Shown here in pieces: positions 16,655-21,544 of a DNA stretch of 21,544 nt; within the stretch, counting starts at the first letter, position 1; each line of letters opens with the position of its first letter. A program made the position numbers and the translations under genes. Below the pieces are notes generated by a model that saw nothing but the letters and a program-made list of their open reading frames with translations, made no database searches and was not told the DNA's origin. Source of the stretch: Opitutaceae bacterium UBA3033 (GTDB lineage Bacteria; Verrucomicrobiota; Verrucomicrobiia; Opitutales; Opitutaceae); the NCBI GenBank assembly GCA_002367815.1, contig DFDG01000172.1, positions 1 to 21,544 on the forward strand, given 5' to 3'.

Positions 16655-17971
16655 TCAGCAAAGCAGATCCGTAATCAGCGGCGTCGTTGCTGGCTTTACC
16701 TCCACCACACGAAATGCCTCGGCCAACATGGCCGCCGCCGCTTTCGCTGCCGCTTCATCATTGGCGTGAATCACACAAAGGGGCGCACCCGCTTTGATCG
16801 GTTCGCCGATCTTGACCAATCCGCTCACCCCGACTCCCGGATCAATCTTGTCCTCAGCCTTGGTTCGACCTGCTCCTAGTCGCAACGCCGCGAGCGCCAC
16901 TTTCATTGCATCCACTTCGGCAATGATACCCGTCGCCGTTGCGGGTAGGACAATTTTTAAAGCAGCCTGCGGCAGTCGCTTCGGCTCATCAATCACCCGG
17001 CCGTCCGCACCTTGTGCGATCACAATCTCGCGAAATTTCTCCAGTGCACTGCCATCGGCAATCACCGCCCGCAATTTTGCCTCGGCCTCGGTGGCATCTT
17101 TTGCCACGCCGCCCAAGATTAACATTTGGGCGCCCAATGCATAAGTCACTTCCATTAAATCTTCCGGCCCGGCCCCACGCAGACAAGCGATCGATTCCTC
17201 GACTTCGAGCGCATTGCCCACCGTGCGACCAAGGGGTTGATCCATCGCGGTGATTAACGCGCGTACTTGTTTGCCGCCGGCGCGACCGACTTTTACGAGC
17301 GCAGAGGCCAGCTCCTGGGCCTGGGCCTCCGTTTTCATAAATGCTCCCCGGCCAAACTTCACATCGAGCACGAGCGCATCAATCCCCTCCGCCAATTTTT
17401 TGGCCAGAATCGATCCACAGATTAACGGGATGCACTCCACCGTCGCCGTGACATCGCGCAGCGCATAGAGCTTTTTATCCGAGGGGGCCAAATCCTTGGT
17501 CTGCCCGATCAAGGCACAACCGATCTTTGCCACTTGAGCGCAATATTCTTGGAGCGACAGGTCGGTGCGAAAACCGGGGATCGATTCCAGCTTGTCGAGC
17601 GTGCCACCGGAATGCCCGAGCCCGCGCCCACTGATCATCGGCACCGGCACCCCGCATGCGACCACCATGGGGGCCAGTGGGATCGAAACCTTGTCGCCCA
17701 CACCACCGGTTGAATGCTTGTCCACCTTGATGCCCGGGACGTGGCTGAGGTCCGCCACCACCCCGGAATGCATCATGGCATCAGTGTAATCGGCGGTTTC
17801 CTCCGGAGTCATCCCCCGCAGAAAAATTGCCATCAAAAGCGCACTGAGTTGATAATCAGCCCACGAGCCATCGGTCGCCCCGCGCACAAAGGCGCCGATC
17901 TCTTCGCGTGACAGCGCACCGCCGTCGCGCTTCTTGGCAATGATGTGCTGGGGAAACAGCGTCGAACTCAT
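16655..17971 (-). CDS. deoA: Thymidine/pyrimidine-nucleoside phosphorylase
   Basis: Predicted 438-residue cytosolic enzyme that phosphorolyses thymidine (and perhaps uridine) to base and (deoxy)ribose-1-phosphate in nucleoside salvage; E. coli DeoA is 440 residues. The N-terminal helical domain contains ALLMAIFLRGMTPEETADYT. The phosphate-binding motif VDKHSTGGVGDKVS lies at 83-96, with Lys85, Ser87 and Thr88 in the expected places. The base-binding segment SGRGLGHSGGTLDKLESI (114-131) and the C-terminal domain (GVSGLVKIGEPIKAGAPLCVI) are intact. Specificity between thymidine phosphorylase and the broader pyrimidine-nucleoside phosphorylase (pdp) cannot be settled by eye. The ATG at 17971 has no Shine-Dalgarno sequence. 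The next gene upstream on the same strand ends 42 bp before this start. Confidence 0.94.
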   Translation of the reverse strand: MSSTLFPQHIIAKKRDGGALSREEIGAFVRGATDGSWADYQLSALLMAIFLRGMTPEETADYTDAMMHSGVVADLSHVPGIKVDKHSTGGVGDKVSIPLAPMVVACGVPVPMISGRGLGHSGGTLDKLESIPGFRTDLSLQEYCAQVAKIGCALIGQTKDLAPSDKKLYALRDVTATVECIPLICGSILAKKLAEGIDALVLDVKFGRGAFMKTEAQAQELASALVKVGRAGGKQVRALITAMDQPLGRTVGNALEVEESIACLRGAGPEDLMEVTYALGAQMLILGGVAKDATEAEAKLRAVIADGSALEKFREIVIAQGADGRVIDEPKRLPQAALKIVLPATATGIIAEVDAMKVALAALRLGAGRTKAEDKIDPGVGVSGLVKIGEPIKAGAPLCVIHANDEAAAKAAAAMLAEAFRVVEVKPATTPLITDLLC

Positions 17972-18013
17972 AACTTAATCCAACATGCGTTTACTTTGGA
18001 AGCAATCGCGCGT

Positions 18014-18349
18014 TCACGGTCCATGGTGGGCGCGTTCCACTTTGGCGATACGCACTTGGTAATCTCCACACCAAGTTTCCTTACCACCTTGCTGGGCCTT
18101 GACGTGTTCCGCATCTCGTTTCCATGCCATGATCGCTGCTTCGTCGCGCCAGTAGCTAACTGTGATCCCAAGTCCATTGACGTCCCGCGTGTTTTCGATC
18201 CCTAAAAAACCATCCACACCCGATCCCAATTCAATCATGCGATCCGCCATCGCAGCATAACCACGATCTCCCTCTCGCCGCCGCGAGGTAAAGATGACGG
18301 CGTAATAAGGCGGTTCGGGAGTTTGGGCGATACTGGCAGCAGTGTCCAT
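18014..18349 (-). CDS. Antibiotic biosynthesis monooxygenase (ABM)-like small protein
   Basis: Predicted 111-residue single-domain dimeric alpha+beta-barrel protein of the ABM superfamily. The conserved pattern is visible as YYAVIFTSRRREGDRGYAAM, then GFLGIENTRDVNGLGITVSY and EAAIMAWKRDAEHVKAQ, ending in RIAKVERA. Members are often annotated as quinol or heme monooxygenases, but many are of unknown activity; no cofactor site can be asserted here. The start ATG (18349) gives a 14-residue lead before the first strand. It sits between deoA and a coiled-coil gene on the same strand with short gaps (42 and 35 bp), so may share their transcript. Confidence 0.85.
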   Translation of the reverse strand: MDTAASIAQTPEPPYYAVIFTSRRREGDRGYAAMADRMIELGSGVDGFLGIENTRDVNGLGITVSYWRDEAAIMAWKRDAEHVKAQQGGKETWCGDYQVRIAKVERAHHGP

Positions 18350-18384
18350 ACAGCAAATATGAACGCCCCGGGCCTCACCTCCAG

Positions 18385-18936
18385 TCAGGATTTGTTAAAA
18401 ACCGAATTGGGGAGTTTGAAAGGCACCCGGGTCAAACCGAACAACCCACGGCTTGGCTTGGTTAGTTGAGGTTCGGCCAGTTTTAATTGTGCCTCGGCCA
18501 AGGCGACCGCCTGCTCGCGCGCCGCCAAGGCGATTTCCTTTTGGCGCAGCCCATCACGCGCCTGCAATAACACATGTTGATCGTCGCTTAATTGACGCTG
18601 TTCCACTTCGAGCAATTCGCGGGAGCGATGCAGCTTGTTCCAACCCAAGGCCAATGCGGATTCATCGCCACTAGATTTCTTAGGGGTCGGGGCGGTCGAG
18701 AGCGAAGCCCCCGATTTCACGCTCTGAACAAGGTTCTGCAGTTCGCGCAATTGCTGCTCGTAGGCCTGTAAATTTTCCTCCCGTAGGCGCAGAGCTTCGT
18801 TGTCGGTTTGCAGGGCTATCTGTCCTTTGGCCAAGGCCTCCTGCATCTTGACAAAATTACCGGAGTCGATCGCGGGGGAGCGTTTCAATCGGAGTTCACG
18901 CGGAGTAGTGGGAAAAGTAATGTGGGTGGGATTCAT
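18385..18936 (-). CDS. Coiled-coil protein of unknown function
   Basis: I do not recognise a family for this 183-residue protein. It has no signal peptide or membrane segment. Two helical, Gln/Glu/Leu-rich regions with coiled-coil character (about 28-75 and 98-155) are separated by a Ser/Thr/Lys linker (GASLSTAPTPKKSSGDES). The sequence ends in a basic, hydrophobic tail (GLFGLTRVPFKLPNSVF). The composition suggests an oligomeric structural or scaffold protein; that is inference. The frame is intact with no shadowing gene on the other strand, and codon use resembles neighbours. The start ATG at 18936 has no Shine-Dalgarno sequence. It is the first gene of the run leading to the ABM-like gene and deoA. 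Confidence 0.78.
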   Translation of the reverse strand: MNPTHITFPTTPRELRLKRSPAIDSGNFVKMQEALAKGQIALQTDNEALRLREENLQAYEQQLRELQNLVQSVKSGASLSTAPTPKKSSGDESALALGWNKLHRSRELLEVEQRQLSDDQHVLLQARDGLRQKEIALAAREQAVALAEAQLKLAEPQLTKPSRGLFGLTRVPFKLPNSVFNKS

Positions 18937-19065
18937 GGTGGATGAGTTGTTGTTGACCCATCTACCATACCGCGTCTGGCCGGCCCTGACTATAGCCCCA
19001 CCCGGCTTTTACTCGTTGTTTACCTGAAATCTGCCGCTTTCGGATTTTTTTAACAACTCACTTTC
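18937..19065. other. Intergenic gap, no clear feature
   Basis: This 129-bp gap lies between the natB-like stop and the coiled-coil start, both on the minus strand. I see an isolated TATAGT on the minus strand (18989-18994) but no -35 partner, and no stem-loop with a T-tract that would end the natAB transcript. Confidence 0.4.
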
Positions 19066-20298
19066 CTACATCCTGAAAATCACATCCTCACGCTTGAACA
19101 TTCGCACCGCCAAAGCCAACGCCACTCCTGCATAAATGCAGGTGGAGCCGAAAATAATCGCGATATAGTTCCAATGCCACACCCCTGAAAGCATCTCCTT
19201 GCAAACAAGGCTGAGGTTGAGAATTGGCACCATCGCCAGCTGCGCATTGAGTTCGATGCCCGGTAACATGCCGATAATTGCAGGCATGATCACCACAATC
19301 ATCATTGGCGCGATATAGCTCTGGGCCTCCTTGTAACTCTTCGCAAACAACGCGACGGTGAAAAGCACAGCAGAAAAGAGCACCGCCACGGGGAGAACCA
19401 TCGCGAGCACGCCCAACGCCCCGACCGGATCAATCATGGGTATGGCGTTCCCGGCTTTCTGACCGGCATCTGCCGCTGCGGCGGCACTACTACTGCCACC
19501 AAACACAGTCACCGCCACGGCCAGGGTAATACCCGTTGAAGTGAGCGCCAATATCATGGCAGCCAAGGAACTGGTCAGCACCATCATGAATTTTCCAAAT
19601 ACGATATCAACGCGTGCCACCGGACTGCATAGCAGAGTCTCCATCGTGCCCCTTTCTTTTTCGCCCGCAGTCAGATCCATCGCCGGATACATGGCTCCAG
19701 TGAAACACAGAATGATGATCAGATAGGGCACCATGCCCCCCAACTTGTTGCCTCCGACTTTTTCCGGCGGGGCCACATTTTCCCAACGAATCGTAAAGGG
19801 TTGGATCAGGGTGGCCGGCAGTCCCCGTTCGGCCAGACTCTGCTGCACGGTTTTCTCCCTCAACATCTCCAAAAATTTTTCCATCTCACTCACCGCCAGT
19901 CGTGACTTAAGTTCGCCTTCGTAACTATACATCACCACCGGACCCGCCTCTCCCTTGCTCAGGCCCACATCAAAACCCTCGGGAAACTCCACCACCGCCC
20001 GAATTTGCTTTTCGGAAATCTGGTGTTTCCAATCATCAGCCAACGGCACAATGCGGAGCAGTTTCGAAGCCGACAAAGCCGCCACAGCGTCGGGCGAATC
20101 GGCCCCTCCAATCACCATGATGGACGCGACTTCGGTTTTCGCTTTGGCGAACACCCCCATAGCAATTTTTCCCACGCCGAAAACGAGCAGAGGCATGACC
20201 AAGGTTGGGATGACAATCATCGAAATGACCGTTCGCCGGTCACGCAGCGAATCCCTCAATTCCTTCAGATAGATGGTGACGATATTGCTCCAGTTCAT
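19066..20298 (-). CDS. ABC-2 type permease, NatB-like
   Basis: Predicted 410-residue inner-membrane half of an ABC exporter. One helix near the N-terminus (about 24-46) is followed by a large soluble domain (about 52-185), presumably extracytoplasmic, then five or so helices (about 188-207, 238-265, 296-320, 330-346, 378-399). The conserved ABC-2 cytoplasmic motif TAGEKERGTMETLLCSPV is at 210-226. This topology and motif match NatB, the permease of the NatAB sodium exporter, although related exporters of other substrates look the same. The start ATG overlaps the stop of the ATPase gene (ATGA) and has a perfect GGAGG seven bases upstream, the best ribosome-binding site in the window. An Ala/Ser-rich stretch at 269-285 sits in an inter-helix loop. 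Confidence 0.88.
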   Translation of the reverse strand: MNWSNIVTIYLKELRDSLRDRRTVISMIVIPTLVMPLLVFGVGKIAMGVFAKAKTEVASIMVIGGADSPDAVAALSASKLLRIVPLADDWKHQISEKQIRAVVEFPEGFDVGLSKGEAGPVVMYSYEGELKSRLAVSEMEKFLEMLREKTVQQSLAERGLPATLIQPFTIRWENVAPPEKVGGNKLGGMVPYLIIILCFTGAMYPAMDLTAGEKERGTMETLLCSPVARVDIVFGKFMMVLTSSLAAMILALTSTGITLAVAVTVFGGSSSAAAAADAGQKAGNAIPMIDPVGALGVLAMVLPVAVLFSAVLFTVALFAKSYKEAQSYIAPMMIVVIMPAIIGMLPGIELNAQLAMVPILNLSLVCKEMLSGVWHWNYIAIIFGSTCIYAGVALALAVRMFKREDVIFRM

Positions 20299-21032
20299 GA
20301 TTTTGCCTCCACGACCTTGACAAAAATTTCCTCCATATCCTGTTCGCCGTGCCTCTCCCGCAATTCCGACAGGGATCCTTCCGTGAGCAAACGCCCATCA
20401 TGGATCACGCCGATGGTATCGCACAATTTCTCCACTTCGCTCATCACGTGGGTCGAGTAGATCACGGTTTTCCCTCGCGCTTTACATTCGCGCACAAACT
20501 TCACGATCGCCCGGGCGGTCATCACATCGAGGCCGAGGGTCGGTTCGTCAAAGATCATGACCGCTGGATCGTGAATCAAGGTGCGGGCGATTGACGTCTT
20601 TTGCTTCATGCCCGTGGAGAACTTTTCGCAACGCCGGTCGAGAAACTCATGCATTTCAAGTTGATCTGCGAGCACCTGAATGCGCGTTTTGATCGCCCCA
20701 TCATCGAGGCCATTCAACCGCCCGAAATACCCGATCATTTCCCTAGCCGTCAGCCGGCCGTAAAGCGCGGTGCTGGCCGCCAGAAAACCCACGTTGGCCC
20801 GCACCTTCTCCGGTTCTTGCACCACATCATACCCGGCCACAATTGCGGTGCCGCTGGTGGGTTTCAACAAGGTCGCCAACATGCGCAGCATCGTGGTTTT
20901 GCCCGCCCCATTAGCCCCCAGCAATCCGTAGATCTGCCCGGGTGACGCCCGTAGCGAAATACCGGCAACGGCGCGAATTTCGCCCCGCTTTTTGTCGCGA
21001 AACGATTTGGTTAACTCTCGGGTATCAATCAT
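20295..21032 (-). CDS. ABC transporter ATPase, NatA-like
   Basis: Predicted 245-residue cytoplasmic ATPase partnering the NatB-like permease. Walker A is GANGAGKTT (39-47, Lys45), the Q-loop region reads NVGFLAAST, the signature is FSTGMKQK (STG in place of SGG, common in NatA/CcmA-type ATPases), and Walker B is VMIFDEPTLGLD followed by the switch histidine in YSTHVMSEVE. The start ATG at 21032 opens at the ABC domain (MIDTRELTKSF). Longer starts up to 21179 would add about 50 residues without family resemblance and run through the intergenic gap. The last bases overlap natB (ATGA). A LytTR regulator gene ends 147 bp upstream in the same direction, recalling B. subtilis natAB control by the LytTR regulator NatR. 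Confidence 0.9.
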   Translation of the reverse strand: MIDTRELTKSFRDKKRGEIRAVAGISLRASPGQIYGLLGANGAGKTTMLRMLATLLKPTSGTAIVAGYDVVQEPEKVRANVGFLAASTALYGRLTAREMIGYFGRLNGLDDGAIKTRIQVLADQLEMHEFLDRRCEKFSTGMKQKTSIARTLIHDPAVMIFDEPTLGLDVMTARAIVKFVRECKARGKTVIYSTHVMSEVEKLCDTIGVIHDGRLLTEGSLSELRERHGEQDMEEIFVKVVEAKS

Positions 21033-21064
21033 GGATGAGGGTTTGTTGTCGTAATTAATGCTAT

Positions 21065-21160
21065 GGATATCAGGAAACCTTAAAATTGGCCCCGCCCGGA
21101 AAATCCCCGTAGTCCGCAGGCGATTGAGATTGTAAGTCTTTTCCAGTTTTCCTGATTTCC
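21065..21160. repeat. Imperfect 16-bp inverted repeat upstream of natA
   Basis: GGATATCAGGAAACCT (21065-21080) and AGTTTTCCTGATTTCC (21145-21160) are inverted copies matching at 14 of 16 positions, 64 bp apart. The right arm overlaps a tandem pair, TTTTCCAG TTTTCCTG (21139-21154). They lie in the gap between the LytTR gene and natA, 33 bp or more upstream of the natA start. They could be operator half-sites for the adjacent regulator; this is inference. Confidence 0.45.
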
Positions 21161-21179
21161 ATATTAAATCTGTCGCCAT

Positions 21180-21544
21180 TCACAGGCTCATCTTCTCGCG
21201 AAAATCCTGCGCCTGACGGCGGCTGAGTTCCACTTTGACTCCACCTTTCAACAGCACGAGCAGGCCGCCACTGAACCAAGGTTCAATTTTATCGATCCAG
21301 GAAAGATTGATGATCTGTCGGCGGTTCGCGCGAAAGAATGACTTGGCATCAAGGCGGGCCTCCATCGCATTGAGTGAGCGAAACAGCTGCGGTTGCGCGT
21401 TATCAAAATGCACCCGGGTGTAGTTACCCTCGCTTTCGAGCAACCGGATATTTTTCACTTCGACGAACCAATAGTGATCGCCTTCGCGCACAAAGACTTT
21501 GTCGGTCGGAGCCAGCGATGTCTGCTTGTCTGCCACCGCCGGTG
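21180..21544 (-). CDS. LytTR-family regulator, N-terminus beyond window
   Basis: The frame is open to the right edge of the window, so only the C-terminal roughly 120 residues are present. They form a LytTR DNA-binding domain: DKVFVREGDHYWFVEVKNIR, the conserved ESEGNYTRVHF, then LFRSLNAMEARLD, FFRANRRQIINLSWID and a final strand/helix KVELSRRQAQDFREKMSL. In the usual architecture a receiver domain precedes this, making a LytR/AlgR-type response regulator; that part cannot be seen. A GTG at 21536 is in frame but is probably internal, because the upstream codons stay open. It is followed, same strand, by natA- and natB-like genes 147 bp away, which makes it their likely regulator. Confidence 0.9.
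   Translation of the reverse strand, partial: PAVADKQTSLAPTDKVFVREGDHYWFVEVKNIRLLESEGNYTRVHFDNAQPQLFRSLNAMEARLDAKSFFRANRRQIINLSWIDKIEPWFSGGLLVLLKGGVKVELSRRQAQDFREKMSL

Noticed and set aside
21033..21179. N-terminal extension of the natA-like gene to ATG 21179
   Set aside because: The extra 49 residues do not resemble the family, and the ABC domain begins exactly at ATG 21032; the region is better read as an intergenic gap with repeats.
1..21544. Mobile element, CRISPR array, tRNA or rRNA
   Set aside because: No transposase or integrase motifs, no regularly spaced repeats, and no tRNA-like cloverleaf or rRNA sequence were recognised on either strand by eye.

Overview
The window is about 21.5 kb of gene-dense, moderately GC-rich bacterial chromosome. 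I place it tentatively in Verrucomicrobiota (Opitutae-like). The reasons are an unusually long GreA with a roughly 450-residue N-terminal extension (a type I recall from Chlamydia and other PVC-group bacteria), a bacterial deoxyhypusine-synthase-like protein, and Gram-negative features such as an outer-membrane-type lipoprotein and SlyX. No rRNA, tRNA, CRISPR, insertion sequence or prophage was seen. No gene-free stretch exceeds about 150 bp. The taxonomic call is inference from family types.

Layout, left to right. (1) The 3' part of glyA (1-1023), then a candidate hairpin/terminator, then an MFS efflux-type transporter overlapping by ATGA a lipoprotein with a duplicated retropepsin-like aspartyl protease fold and a PDZ domain (1165-3683). 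(2) rsmB on the minus strand (3687-4994), divergent from the extended greA (5076-6920), which ends in a textbook intrinsic terminator (6940-6967). (3) A fusion of an ArsR-type winged helix and a SAM methyltransferase (7036-7974), convergent with a minus-strand unit yyaL-like > response regulator with a CxxC/CxxC tail > slyX (10980 down to 7984). (4) A COG2509-type FAD dehydrogenase (11101-12693) whose 3' end overlaps the convergent DHS-like gene (13717 down to 12671). (5) An EamA-type permease (13810-14703) and an ABC-F translation ATPase (14772-16649), convergent with a minus-strand run of deoA, an antibiotic-monooxygenase-like small protein and a coiled-coil protein of unknown function (18936 down to 16655). 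(6) A minus-strand unit at the right edge: the C-terminal part of a LytTR regulator, then natA-like ATPase and natB-like permease genes overlapping by ATGA (21544 down to 19066).

Most genes are housekeeping or general physiology: one-carbon metabolism, rRNA methylation, transcript cleavage, nucleoside salvage, ribosome-associated ATPase and transport. The more interesting parts are the extended GreA with a small Tudor/CarD-like N-terminal module, the DHS-like enzyme that keeps the catalytic lysine in a bacterium with no visible eIF5A partner, the yyaL/response-regulator/slyX unit, and the LytTR-natAB unit with an inverted repeat in its only sizeable intergenic gap. Most start codons lack a Shine-Dalgarno sequence; the few clear ones are on natB, slyX and yyaL. 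I do not see strong evidence for a wholly new multigene system; the findings are graded accordingly.
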